Assembly (NCBI RefSeq): GCF_000007825.1 | Contig: NC_004722.1 | Location: 1,528,501 to 1,592,500 of the forward strand | DNA length: 64,000 nucleotides | Origin: Bacillus cereus ATCC 14579 | GTDB taxonomy: Bacteria; Bacillota; Bacilli; Bacillales; Bacillaceae_G | Reading direction: 5' to 3' | Shown here: positions 29,031-36,884 of the stretch, piece by piece | Position numbering within the stretch: the first letter of the stretch is position 1 | How the letters are laid out: every line of letters starts with the position of its first letter | Translations under genes and position numbers: made by a program | The notes under the pieces: generated by a model | Told to the model about the DNA's origin: nothing | What the model saw: the letters and a program-made list of their open reading frames with translations, nothing else | The model's database searches: none

Positions 29031-29942
29031 TCACGCAGCCTGCGCTTCTTTTTTTGTTTTGGAAGGTAATTCAACAAAAATCATGCCTAGAAAAATACAT
29101 AGACATCCGATAATAGCAGAAATAGAAAGTTGTTCATTTGCAACGAGAACGCCTGTTAATGCAGCAAAAACGGGCTCCATTGCGAAAATAATTGCTACTC
29201 TCGTTGGAGAAGTGTGTTTTTGTGCCGATGTTTGAATGAAAAAAGCAATAGATGTTGCAAACAAGGCAGTTAGAAAGAGTGCGAATAAAAAGGATTGATT
29301 CGTCCATAGTGATACTGAAAATAACTTTTCCCAATCTTCAAACAAGAAAGCGCAAATAGAAGAAAATATACCAACAGCTAATACTTGAGATGTGCTTAAT
29401 AATAAAGGTGATATTTTTTTAGAAAAGAAGCCGTTAATAAGAATATGGGCAGCGAAAGCGACTGCACAACCAAGAACAAGTATATCTCCTATATTTAATT
29501 GGAAAGAATCAGCAGCTGTTAATAAGTACAAACCTGTTGTAGCTACAGCAATACCAAGTATGATGAAAATGGTGGCTTTTTGTTTTAAAAAGATAAATGA
29601 TAAGATTGGGACCATAACAATGCTTAGCCCAGTTAAGAAACCTGCTTTTGAAGAAGTTGTATAGAGTAAGCCAAATGTTTGTAATAAATAGCCGACAAAT
29701 AAGAAGAACCCAACCATTAATCCAGCTAAACTACTATGTTTTAATTCTTGTTTTGAAGTTTTCTGTGAGAAAATAATTTGAACGAATAATAAAATAATTC
29801 CAGCGAATAAAAAGCGAATACCATTAAACGTAAATGGACCAACGAAAGACATAGCGTTTTGAACGACAACAAACGTAGCTCCCCAAATAAAAGAGACAAA
29901 TAATAAAGCAAGAGGAGCAATCCACTCTTTTTTCACACTCAT
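29031..29942 (-). CDS. EamA/DMT-family transporter
   Basis: 303 residues with ten hydrophobic segments in two EamA halves. The opening LFVSFIWGATFVVVQNA and the closing SISAIIGCLCIFLGMIFVE are typical of RhaT/YdcZ-type drug/metabolite exporters. The substrate is unknown. It starts seven bases after the RNase H-like gene on the same strand and is probably cotranscribed with it. Confidence 0.88.
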   Translation of the reverse strand: MSVKKEWIAPLALLFVSFIWGATFVVVQNAMSFVGPFTFNGIRFLFAGIILLFVQIIFSQKTSKQELKHSSLAGLMVGFFLFVGYLLQTFGLLYTTSSKAGFLTGLSIVMVPILSFIFLKQKATIFIILGIAVATTGLYLLTAADSFQLNIGDILVLGCAVAFAAHILINGFFSKKISPLLLSTSQVLAVGIFSSICAFLFEDWEKLFSVSLWTNQSFLFALFLTALFATSIAFFIQTSAQKHTSPTRVAIIFAMEPVFAALTGVLVANEQLSISAIIGCLCIFLGMIFVELPSKTKKEAQAA

Positions 29943-29949
29943 ACCCCCG

Positions 29950-30336
29950 TTAATTTTGTAAGATAGCTTTTCTAGCTAATTCATCAGCTACTTTATTTTG
30001 ACTACTTGGAATCCACTTAATAAAAAAGAGATCGAAGTTTTTTATGTACTGCAGTGCTTCATCTAAAAGAGGTGCAAATATTTTATTTTTTGCGTATTCC
30101 TTTTCAACAGCCCGCTCAACAAGCTGCGAATCTGTACGAAAAGAGACAGTGCTATAATTATGCTCGATGCAATATTTTAATGCTAAAAGTAAAGCGCGGT
30201 ATTCTGCTTCATGATTGGACATTGTTCCAAGTGGTACTGATAATTGTACAGGTGGCTGAACGCCTTTAATAAACACTCCTGCACCAGAAGGACCAGGATT
30301 TCCTTTTGATGCACCATCAATATATACTTCAATCAA
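29950..30336 (-). CDS. RNase HI-like protein (YpdQ type)
   Basis: A 128-residue RNase H fold with all four acidic positions: Asp in YIDGASKGNPGPSG, Glu in NHEAEYRALL, Asp in FRTDSQLVERAV and Asp in NKVADELARKA. It should cut RNA in RNA-DNA hybrids, although several Bacillus homologues have shown little activity (recalled). It lacks the hybrid-binding domain. It is upstream of the EamA transporter on the same strand; the coupling with a transporter has no obvious functional meaning. Confidence 0.88.
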   Translation of the reverse strand: MIEVYIDGASKGNPGPSGAGVFIKGVQPPVQLSVPLGTMSNHEAEYRALLLALKYCIEHNYSTVSFRTDSQLVERAVEKEYAKNKIFAPLLDEALQYIKNFDLFFIKWIPSSQNKVADELARKAILQN

Positions 30337-30363
30337 AATGAGAAACCTCCAAATTATAAGATG

Positions 30364-30398
30364 ATCCCCTACTTAAATATTTTTTTGAAGTAGGGGAT
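30364..30398. repeat. 11-bp inverted repeat between minus-strand genes
   Basis: Arms ATCCCCTACTT and AAGTAGGGGAT with a 13-nt loop containing a T run. It probably ends transcription of the epimerase gene, but no T tract follows the stem on the minus strand. Confidence 0.5.
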
Positions 30399-30405
30399 AG
30401 AGTAG

Positions 30406-31278
30406 TTATCCGATTGTGATGCTGTAACGACATGTAAATGTTTCATTCGCTTGTAAAGATTGAATTCCCTTTTTGTTCTTGAAATCTTTTGCTGGATTTA
30501 CTTCATCAGCGATGCCATACCAAGGTTCAATACATAAGAAAGGTGCGTTATCCCCTGGTGTCCATACGCCAACAAATGGGAATCCATCAAATTCTACTTT
30601 TACAAATTTATTATGTTTATGAGAACGAATCGAAATTTCATTCGTATTCATATGTTCAAAAATAAGTGCATCATTTTTGAATAAATCATATGTAAGTGGC
30701 AATTCAGTCGTATTTTCAGCGATTAATTGCTTTTTGTTTGAAAGATAAGGTCCTTCTAATACGCTTGTTTCTAAGCGTTCCGAACCATTAAACGATAAGT
30801 GATAATCTGTAAATGATTCACCGTCCAATAAAGGGAAGTTGAATCCAGGATGTGCTCCGATTGAGAAGAACATCTCTTTTGAAGTAGGATTGTTTACTTC
30901 ATATGTTATATGAACGCTTTGTCCATTTAGCTCATAAGAAACGAGTAATTCGAATTCGTATGGGTATTTTTTTAATGTTTCTTCATTACTAGTAACGATA
31001 TAAGTGATTTTTGTTTCGCTTTGTTCTTTCACAAAGAAAGTAAGATCACGAGCGAAACCGTGTTGTGTTAATGAATATGGTTTACCGTCTACGTAGTATG
31101 TATTATCTACTAATCGGCCGACAATTGGGAACAAAATTGGTGCACGGCGTCCCCAATAAGTAGAATCACCTTGCCATAAATATTCTGTGTTGTCTTCTTT
31201 TAAGCGAACGCTCTGTAATTCTGCACCTTTGTCAGAAATGGAAACGATCACTTTTTCATTTTGAATTGTTGCTGTCAT
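30406..31278 (-). CDS. Aldose 1-epimerase family protein (galactose mutarotase-like)
   Basis: A 290-residue beta-sandwich mutarotase. Family marks are RAPILFPIVGRLVD near residue 45, the His-bearing SIGAHPGFNFPL near 143 and the acidic FLCIEPWYGIAD near 253. It interconverts sugar anomers, or binds sugar phosphates as in the YeaD branch. AGGAGG is present just upstream of ATG 31278. No sugar-uptake genes are near. Confidence 0.88.
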   Translation of the reverse strand: MTATIQNEKVIVSISDKGAELQSVRLKEDNTEYLWQGDSTYWGRRAPILFPIVGRLVDNTYYVDGKPYSLTQHGFARDLTFFVKEQSETKITYIVTSNEETLKKYPYEFELLVSYELNGQSVHITYEVNNPTSKEMFFSIGAHPGFNFPLLDGESFTDYHLSFNGSERLETSVLEGPYLSNKKQLIAENTTELPLTYDLFKNDALIFEHMNTNEISIRSHKHNKFVKVEFDGFPFVGVWTPGDNAPFLCIEPWYGIADEVNPAKDFKNKKGIQSLQANETFTCRYSITIG

Positions 31279-31358
31279 GAAGTGAAACCTCCTAAATCTT
31301 TCATATGTTTCATTATACGTTGTCTAAAAGGAAAAAGGTAGTTTATGATAGGAATCTA

Positions 31359-31387
31359 TTGACGAAAGAGGGGCTACGACGTAAAAT
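31359..31387 (+). promoter_or_regulatory. SigA promoter of the queT riboswitch transcript
   Basis: TTGACG (31359-31364), a 17-bp spacer and TAAAAT (31382-31387). Transcription would start near 31394, about 20 bases ahead of the riboswitch. Confidence 0.7.
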
Positions 31388-31413
31388 ATAATCTTGTTGC
31401 TTAAAAAACGAAT

Positions 31414-31453
31414 AACGTGGTTCGAAACCATCCCACGTAAAAAAACTAAGGAG
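31414..31453 (+). ncRNA. preQ1-I riboswitch
   Basis: Stem ACGTGG / CCCACGT, the L1 region TTCGAAACC and the A-rich tail TAAAAAAACTAAGGAG match the class I preQ1 aptamer. The tail carries both the CUAAGG pairing segment and the AAGGAG ribosome site (31448-31453), so preQ1 binding should hide the site and shut off translation of the transporter. Confidence 0.88.
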
Positions 31454-31461
31454 ATTTTGTC

Positions 31462-31947
31462 ATGAATATTAGAACTTTAGTCGGTAATGGTATTTTAGCG
31501 GCATTATATATTGCTGTTTCTATGCTTATTCAGCCATTTGGCTTTACGAATGTACAATTTCGTATTTCAGAGATGTTTAATCATCTCGTTGTATTTAACA
31601 AGAAAGCAATTTACGGAATTGTATTAGGTGTATTTTTAACGAATCTCTTGTTCTCACCTATGATCGCTTATGATTTAGTATTTGGAGTAGGTCAATCTAT
31701 TCTTGCATTAGTTGCAACGATTATTTCTATGCGATTTATTAAAGGTGTTTGGGCTCGTATGATTTTTAATACAGTTATCTTTACGATTACAATGTTTATG
31801 ATTGCAATTGAACTTCATCTTGCATTGGGTTTACCATTTATGTTGTCTTGGTTAACTTGTGCAATCGGTGAATTTGTTGTCATGGCGATCGGTATGCCTG
31901 TAATGTACTGGATTAATAAGCGAGTACAATTTGAAAGATTTATGTAA
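31462..31947 (+). CDS. queT: QueT-family queuosine precursor transporter
   Basis: A 161-residue protein with about five membrane segments and the QueT features FGFTNVQFRISEMFNHLVVFNK and GIVLGVFLTNLLFSP. It is a substrate-binding (S) component expected to work with the shared ECF energy-coupling module to take up preQ0, preQ1 or queuine for tRNA modification. The preQ1 riboswitch directly over its ribosome site supports the substrate. A terminator follows, so it is transcribed alone. Confidence 0.9.
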   Translation: MNIRTLVGNGILAALYIAVSMLIQPFGFTNVQFRISEMFNHLVVFNKKAIYGIVLGVFLTNLLFSPMIAYDLVFGVGQSILALVATIISMRFIKGVWARMIFNTVIFTITMFMIAIELHLALGLPFMLSWLTCAIGEFVVMAIGMPVMYWINKRVQFERFM

Positions 31948-31953
31948 TAGATG

Positions 31954-31985
31954 AAAGAGCTATTCCTATAGGGATAGCTCTTTTT
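31954..31985 (+). terminator. Terminator of queT
   Basis: Stem AAAGAGCTATTCC with GGGATAGCTCTTT, loop TATA, then T run. Confidence 0.9.
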
Positions 31986-32098
31986 GTATGTAATCATATT
32001 GAATATAATGCTGTGACTCTAGATAAAATATAATAAAATAAAGTGAGGCTTCAATTAGCCGGATATATATAAGAAGTCTTACATAAGGGGAATGTAGT

Positions 32099-32758
32099 AT
32101 GAAATATAAAATTCATTGGTTGTATAAAACGAAGCGTGGATTGCAGACGGAATTAACAACAGAGTATATGAACATAGAAGAAGTACTTCAATTTGCAGAG
32201 GATTTTGAGAAAACAGGAAGAGCTAAGGAACTTTTATTTTACGATGAAATGGACGCAGAGTGGTCATTAAAAGAGATGAAAAAGTTAAGTAAGCAAGTAG
32301 AGGAAGAGCCCCAAGAAATACTCGTTTATTTTGATGGGGGGTATGATGTGCAAACGAAAGAAGCTGGCGTTGGTATATGTGTGTATTATAAAAAAGGAAA
32401 TACAAACTACCGCATTCGCCGCAATGCATATATAGAAGGTATATATGATAATAATGAAGCGGAATATGCATCATTATTATACGGTATGAATATACTCGAG
32501 GAACTAGGGATTAAGTATGAAGCAGTTACACTTCGCGGAGACTCACAAGTGGTACTGCAGCAATTAGCCGGAGAATGGCCTTGTTACGATGAACATTTAA
32601 ATCATTATTTAGATCAAATTGAACAAAAGGCGAAGCAAATGAAATTAAAACTTGTATGTGAGCCGATATCTAGAAAACAAAATAAAGAAGCACATCAATT
32701 AGCAACGCAAGCATTAGAAGGAACAGTTATTGATAGTCATAAAGAAATAACCGAATAG
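32099..32758 (+). CDS. RNase HI-like protein with N-terminal extension (YpeP type)
   Basis: 219 residues. About 70 N-terminal residues (MKYKIHWLYKTKRGL...) are followed by an RNase H fold: VYFDGGYDVQTKEAGVG, NNEAEYASLLYGM and LRGDSQVVLQQL. The fourth acidic position, usually ADELA, reads EAHQLA, so the last catalytic Asp is replaced by His. Activity may be altered or lost. The start follows AAGGGGAATGT. It forms an operon with the zinc-finger gene 12 bases downstream, as YpeP and YpeQ do in B. subtilis (recalled). Confidence 0.82.
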   Translation: MKYKIHWLYKTKRGLQTELTTEYMNIEEVLQFAEDFEKTGRAKELLFYDEMDAEWSLKEMKKLSKQVEEEPQEILVYFDGGYDVQTKEAGVGICVYYKKGNTNYRIRRNAYIEGIYDNNEAEYASLLYGMNILEELGIKYEAVTLRGDSQVVLQQLAGEWPCYDEHLNHYLDQIEQKAKQMKLKLVCEPISRKQNKEAHQLATQALEGTVIDSHKEITE

Positions 32759-32770
32759 AGAGGTGCAAAG

Positions 32771-32947
32771 GTGGATAAAAAGCAACTCATTACAGAGGTA
32801 AATGACTTATTAGAAACGTATTGTGAAGGATGTTTCTTGCGAGAACATAATCGAAAGACAAATAGTAAGTATTACGCTCATTCATTTTGTATAAGGCAAT
32901 GTACAGTGGGAGAAACATTGAAAAAGTATGGGGAACAGTTGTCATGA
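32771..32947 (+). CDS. Small zinc-finger protein (YpeQ-like), 58 residues
   Basis: GTG start at 32771 with GAGGTG and AAAGG upstream. The product has YCEGCFLREH early and HSFCIRQCTVGETL later, giving C-x2-C and H-x3-C-x3-C ligands of the zf-C2HCIx2C family. It probably binds one zinc ion; the role is unknown. The stop overlaps the 5' arm of the following terminator. Confidence 0.82.
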   Translation: MDKKQLITEVNDLLETYCEGCFLREHNRKTNSKYYAHSFCIRQCTVGETLKKYGEQLS

Positions 32948-32982
32948 AAAAACATCCAGAGAAAATTCTCTGGATGTTTTTT
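32947..32982. terminator. Bidirectional terminator
   Basis: Perfect stem of about 15-17 bp around AAAACATCCAGAG and CTCTGGATGTTTT with A and T tails, between convergent genes. Confidence 0.9.
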
Positions 32983-33229
32983 AGTGTCTTGCTTCGTTTA
33001 GTTGATGCTCACATTTATTTAATTTTTTTTCCTCATTCATTAAAAATGGCTCATCTAAATCAGTTGCAACAGATTTCATAATTTCAAGCTGAGAGCGAGC
33101 TGCTTCTACAGCAGTAGTAGCATGTTCTAATGTATCTGGATCCATTGAAATTGTTGCTGATCCTACCATTTTTTGTGCTGTTTCTACACGGAATTTCACT
33201 TCTTCAAAATCATTTACTTCTGATCCCAT
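32981..33229 (-). CDS. DUF2564-like small helical protein, 82 residues
   Basis: The product starts MGSEVNDFEEVKFRVETAQK and is predicted helical throughout, acidic and soluble, with a Lys/Asn-rich C terminus. It resembles the DUF2564 family of Bacillus proteins, which has no known role. AGGAGGAATTATT precedes the ATG. The stop lies in the shared terminator. It is next to cspD on the same strand but has its own start signals. Confidence 0.7.
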   Translation of the reverse strand: MGSEVNDFEEVKFRVETAQKMVGSATISMDPDTLEHATTAVEAARSQLEIMKSVATDLDEPFLMNEEKKLNKCEHQLNEARH

Positions 33230-33307
33230 TAATAATTCCTCCTTTGTATAGTGCGCATTTCACATAGTTTTTGCTCTGTAAAACGGAAATATACAAAGGA
33301 ATAACAA

Positions 33308-33335
33308 AGGAGGTTACCAAGTAAGGTAACCTCCT
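33308..33335 (-). terminator. Probable terminator of cspD
   Basis: Perfect 11-bp stem AGGAGGTTACC with GGTAACCTCCT, loop AAGTAA, immediately downstream of cspD on the minus strand. The T tract is short. Confidence 0.75.
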
Positions 33336-33348
33336 GTTATATGTTGGA

Positions 33349-33546
33349 TTAAAGTTTTACTACGTTAGCAGCTTGAGGTCCGCGGTTACCTTCAGTAATG
33401 TCGAAAGATACTTCTTGACCTTCTTCTAAAGCTTTGTAGCCGTCGCCTTGAATAGCAGAGAAATGTACGAATACATCGTCAGCGCCTTCCATTTCGATAA
33501 ATCCAAAACCTTTTTCGTTGTTAAACCATTTTACTTTTCCTTGCAT
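33349..33546 (-). CDS. cspD: Cold shock protein CspD-like, 65 residues
   Basis: A complete OB-fold nucleic acid chaperone: MQGKVKWFNNEKGFGFIE includes RNP1 (KGFGFI) and VFVHFSAI is RNP2; it ends GPQAANVVKL. It melts RNA structure during cold and stationary phase. AGGAGG at 33556-33561 is nine bases from ATG 33546, so the upstream start at 33582 is rejected. A promoter about 115 bases upstream gives the long leader typical of csp mRNAs. Confidence 0.95.
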   Translation of the reverse strand: MQGKVKWFNNEKGFGFIEMEGADDVFVHFSAIQGDGYKALEEGQEVSFDITEGNRGPQAANVVKL

Positions 33547-33660
33547 GTTACAATTCCTCCTAAAAGCGTTTACTATTTTCATTTAGTGAAATTCATTTTA
33601 AAAAAATAATATAAACTAAAAATGCTATATTCTTGAATATTCTGCTAAATGATTAATTTA

Positions 33661-33690
33661 AATATACACGAATTGGGAGAATTTAGTCAA
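33661..33690 (-). promoter_or_regulatory. cspD promoter with long 5' leader
   Basis: On the minus strand TTGACT (33685-33690), an 18-bp spacer and TATATT (33661-33666). The start near 33654 would leave a leader of about 108 nt, a length used for cold control in other csp genes. Confidence 0.6.
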
Positions 33691-33810
33691 GTAAGCGATT
33701 TTATTTTTTTGTATTTTTAAATAATTTTTCAGTCAAATTTTTAAATAGGTATAGGACAGGCTGAGTATATAATATTCTTAATTGAATGCTATACATAATG
33801 AGGTGAAAGA

Positions 33811-34539
33811 ATGAATAAGTCTTACTTATTAGATAATGAAGGAATGAGAACGAGAACCGACATACCGGATTGGGTTGCAAAAGAATTTGAGATTTTTTCA
33901 AATGTTGTGTTAGAACCAACTTTTCCATGTTATTTCGGTTTAACAGCTTTGAAAAAGAATGAACTTCGTTATTCATTTCTTTCTCATAATGATTGGAGTC
34001 ATTTACCACATACAATGTTATCTTTTTTAGAGTTAATGAAAGAGAGGCCGATTGTAAGAAGGGGCTTTTTCCTTTTTGTAGAACCGGAATGTGAAGAACA
34101 GCCACTCGAATATTACCGTGATTCCTTTTGGAAAGTGTTACAGTATTTACATGAAAACGATAATCAAGCATGGCCAAAGCAAATTCCTGAAGATCCAGAC
34201 CATTATTTATGGGAATTTTCATTTGGTGGTGAGCCAATATTCGCATTTGGAAATGCGCCAGCTTATAAACAACGAAAAACTAGACATTTAGGGAATTCTC
34301 TCGTTATTGGGTTTCAGCCACGCACTATTTTTGATGGATTAGAGGGAGATCGTCCTAAAGGAGCATATTCAAGACAAATGGTTCGTGAGCGAGTTGAAAA
34401 GTGGGATCAATTGCCGAAACATCCTAACATTAGTCATTATGGTGACCCAGAGCATCGTGAATGGAAACAATATTTCATAGGAGACGATGTAGAGCCAATA
34501 AAAGGGAAATGTCCTTTTATTCATAGGATAGAAAAGTAA
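33811..34539 (+). CDS. YqcI/YcgG family protein
   Basis: A 242-residue protein with family features FPCYFGLTALKKNELRY near residue 40, the FFLFVEPECEE segment, HYLWEFSFGGEPIFAFG and a Cys near the end (KGKCPFIHRI). Some members of this family are reported to be haem-dependent N-oxygenases that hydroxylate arginine or similar substrates in natural product pathways (from memory). No biosynthetic cluster is near, so the substrate is open. GAGGTGAAAG precedes the ATG. A terminator overlaps the stop. Confidence 0.8.
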   Translation: MNKSYLLDNEGMRTRTDIPDWVAKEFEIFSNVVLEPTFPCYFGLTALKKNELRYSFLSHNDWSHLPHTMLSFLELMKERPIVRRGFFLFVEPECEEQPLEYYRDSFWKVLQYLHENDNQAWPKQIPEDPDHYLWEFSFGGEPIFAFGNAPAYKQRKTRHLGNSLVIGFQPRTIFDGLEGDRPKGAYSRQMVRERVEKWDQLPKHPNISHYGDPEHREWKQYFIGDDVEPIKGKCPFIHRIEK

Positions 34540-34565
34540 GAGCCATCACCTAGATGGCTCTTTTG
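34539..34565 (+). terminator. Terminator after the YqcI-like gene
   Basis: Stem AGAGCCATC with GATGGCTCT, loop ACCTA, T run. Confidence 0.85.
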
Positions 34566-34664
34566 TATATTTTGGATAAAAAAGGGTATTTTATTATGAA
34601 AGCTAGTCTATTTTTTCAAATTACATCATTAACTAGTAGTAAAGAGAGTAGAAAGGATAGAGCG

Positions 34665-35297
34665 ATGTTTGGAGCAATTATACAGCAAATCGTATTAGGT
34701 ATATCATTAGCTGCGCCAGTAGGGCCGATTAATATTGAAATGTTAAAACGAGGAATTGAACGTGGGTTTTGGCACGCTTGGGTTGTTGGAATTGGTGGAA
34801 TGACTGCAGATGTTTTATTTATGCTTCTCATTTATTTCGGTTTATCTTCTGTGTTTATGTATACATATGTACAAGCCTTCATGTATTGCACGGGTTTTTT
34901 CTTGTTATTTTATTTAGGATTTCAAAGTGTAAAACAAGGAATTTTCGACTCGAATATGGAATATAAAAAAGAAGAGGTAGGTGGCCTTAAGCAATCGTTT
35001 ATGGCAGGATTTTTAATTGCGATATCCAATCCATTAAATCTTGTTTTTTGGTTTGGTATATACGGAAGTACACTTAGCTCATTACTTACGAAGGTAACGA
35101 AACAAGAGGCTTTTTTGTACAGTCTTTGCATTATTGTTGGTATTATTTTATGGAATTTAAATATTGCTTTTTCTGTACATTTTGGAAGAACTTTATTAAA
35201 ACCAAAAGCGCTTGGCTACATAACAGCCGGAGCAGGTATTATTTTAGTAGGTTACTCTATACATTTTGCATACAAAGCTTTACAGTTGTTCACATAA
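34665..35297 (+). CDS. LysE/RhtB-family amino acid exporter
   Basis: About 210 residues with six hydrophobic segments. The N terminus, LGISLAAPVGPINIEML, is the family hallmark, and FLIAISNPLNLVFWFGI marks the second half. It exports an amino acid or analogue. AAAGGA at 34652-34657 is seven bases from ATG 34665, which gives the usual LysE length; the in-frame ATG at 34554 would add 37 unlikely residues. Confidence 0.9.
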   Translation: MFGAIIQQIVLGISLAAPVGPINIEMLKRGIERGFWHAWVVGIGGMTADVLFMLLIYFGLSSVFMYTYVQAFMYCTGFFLLFYLGFQSVKQGIFDSNMEYKKEEVGGLKQSFMAGFLIAISNPLNLVFWFGIYGSTLSSLLTKVTKQEAFLYSLCIIVGIILWNLNIAFSVHFGRTLLKPKALGYITAGAGIILVGYSIHFAYKALQLFT

Positions 35298-35316
35298 GAT
35301 TGAAGGGGAGATTTTT

Positions 35317-35610
35317 ATGTATCGAACCACTATTGACGGAAAAGAAATTATAATTACGTTAGCGCCAAAAATCCGAAAAGAAATTACTGATAGAAATCCA
35401 CTATATGAAGCGGTATTTCATAATGCTGCAAGATTGTTACAAACAAAGCAACCGACGTTTGCAGTAAATCATGAAATATTTGGGCTCATTATTGGAGAAG
35501 TGCAAAGAGGAGAAGTAACAGTGTTTGCAGTGGAACATATTATTCCGAAGCAAAATATATTTGGACCAAACAATTTTTTCTCGACAATAGAACAGCAGGC
35601 AAATTTGTAA
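35317..35610 (+). CDS. Hypothetical protein, 97 residues
   Basis: AAGGGGAG is well spaced before ATG 35317. The product is soluble with alternating charged and hydrophobic residues and includes NHEIFGLIIGEVQRGEVTVF and VEHIIPKQNIFGP. I do not recognise the family. It lies 19 bases after the LysE-type exporter and is probably cotranscribed. A small terminator follows. Confidence 0.65.
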   Translation: MYRTTIDGKEIIITLAPKIRKEITDRNPLYEAVFHNAARLLQTKQPTFAVNHEIFGLIIGEVQRGEVTVFAVEHIIPKQNIFGPNNFFSTIEQQANL

Positions 35611-35639
35611 AGTGAATAGAATAAGAATAGAAAAGAAAT

Positions 35640-35670
35640 AGTCGTAACGATATGTTGCGGCTGTTTTTTT
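35640..35670 (+). terminator. Terminator before the hydroxylase gene
   Basis: Stem AGTCGTAAC with GTTGCGGCT (two G-U pairs), loop GATAT, followed by GTTTTTTT. Confidence 0.7.
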
Positions 35671-35688
35671 GGAAAAGGGGGAAACAAG

Positions 35689-36318
35689 ATGAAGAAAGTG
35701 GGGAAAGAGTTCTTTTTACAACATGATATCGTTATTATGTATAGCATTCTATTTGTTTTCATTATTATTTTAAAAATGCAATTTTTTACGTGGTTTGGCA
35801 TGTTAGCATGTATGTTTGGGATTGTTTTCTATACACTTAATGAATATATGACACATCGTTTTTTATTCCATATAAAGCCACCTAAAAACACATTTCTATT
35901 AAAAATGTTAAGAAGATTGCATTATGATCACCACGTATATCCAGATGATTTAAAACTTTTGTTTTTACCTGTATGGTTTAGTATACCTAGTTTTACTATA
36001 TATTTACTTATAGCATATGGTATTACAAAAAGTGTTACTATTACACTTTCATTTGGAATCGGAATGATTATTATGCTGCTCGTTTACGAATGGAAACATT
36101 ATATTGCTCATAGACCGATTCGTCCCGTCACTAAGTTTGGAAGATGGCTAAAAAAACAACATATATTACACCATTATAAAAATGAAAAGTTTTGGTTTGG
36201 TGTTTCAAATCCAGTATTCGATTTTATATTTGGAACACTGAAAGACGGAAAAGATGTTGAGCTAAGCGAAACGGCTCGTAATTTAGAAAAGGAAAAAAAG
36301 ACAAAAGTAGTGCGTTAA
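35689..36318 (+). CDS. Sterol desaturase / fatty acid hydroxylase superfamily membrane protein
   Basis: A 209-residue protein with four to five membrane segments and the di-iron His clusters of the family: HRFLFH near residue 57, HYDHHVYP near 80, EWKHYIAHRP near 130 and LHHYKNE near 160. It should hydroxylate or desaturate a lipid in the membrane; the substrate is unknown. AAAAGGGGG lies upstream. The stop is inside the terminator stem. Confidence 0.85.
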   Translation: MKKVGKEFFLQHDIVIMYSILFVFIIILKMQFFTWFGMLACMFGIVFYTLNEYMTHRFLFHIKPPKNTFLLKMLRRLHYDHHVYPDDLKLLFLPVWFSIPSFTIYLLIAYGITKSVTITLSFGIGMIIMLLVYEWKHYIAHRPIRPVTKFGRWLKKQHILHHYKNEKFWFGVSNPVFDFIFGTLKDGKDVELSETARNLEKEKKTKVVR

Positions 36319-36333
36319 GCACTGCTTTTGTCT
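36299..36333 (+). terminator. Terminator of the hydroxylase gene
   Basis: Stem ACAAAAGTAGTGC (36301-36313) with GCACTGCTTTTGT (36319-36331), one G-U pair. Confidence 0.75.
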
Positions 36334-36540
36334 TAATGAGGATAAATAAGTAAAGTGTCACTTTATTTTGAAAAAGTATATTAAAAATTTAGGGGAAATT
36401 GCCGAAAAATGTCTATCAAAAAATCTTTGCATGAATGCATGGATTGTCTAAAATGAATATAAGTTTCTGAATATTTATAAAATTTAGTCTTTAGGTATGC
36501 AAGGGGGAAGTGTATTTCAAGTAAGAGAGGGGATCGGTTA

Positions 36541-36882
36541 ATGAAACGAGACGATACGTCAGCACGTAAGTTGCAAAATGAGGTGAATTATACAGAGGTC
36601 GTTCAGTCGGAAGAATTTCAATTGTTATTAAATACGAAAAAGAAGTTTATCATTCCAATGAGTATTTTCTTTTTTAGTTTTTTTATCGCATTACCTATTC
36701 TAACATCGTATTCAAAGGTGCTTAATACACCTGCATTTGGAGACGTTACATGGGCGTGGGTATTTGCTTTTTCCCAATTTATCATGACATGGGCACTATG
36801 TATGATTTATAGCAAAAAAGCAGAATCATTTGATGAAATCTCCCGAAAAATTCTGCAAGATATGCAAAAAGGGAGGGGCTGA
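36541..36882 (+). CDS. DUF485 inner membrane protein, symporter partner
   Basis: 113 residues with two membrane helices (FIIPMSIFFFSFFIALPILT and WVFAFSQFIMTWALCMIY), the DUF485/YjcH pattern. Such proteins are nearly always encoded just ahead of an acetate-type sodium symporter, as here with two bases between the genes. They probably support assembly or activity of the symporter. AGAGAGGGG precedes the ATG. Confidence 0.88.
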   Translation: MKRDDTSARKLQNEVNYTEVVQSEEFQLLLNTKKKFIIPMSIFFFSFFIALPILTSYSKVLNTPAFGDVTWAWVFAFSQFIMTWALCMIYSKKAESFDEISRKILQDMQKGRG

Positions 36883-36884
36883 AC

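Noticed and set aside
33701..34246. A 181-codon minus-strand frame
   Set aside because: It overlaps the well-supported YqcI-like gene and the intergenic region, and its composition is low-quality.
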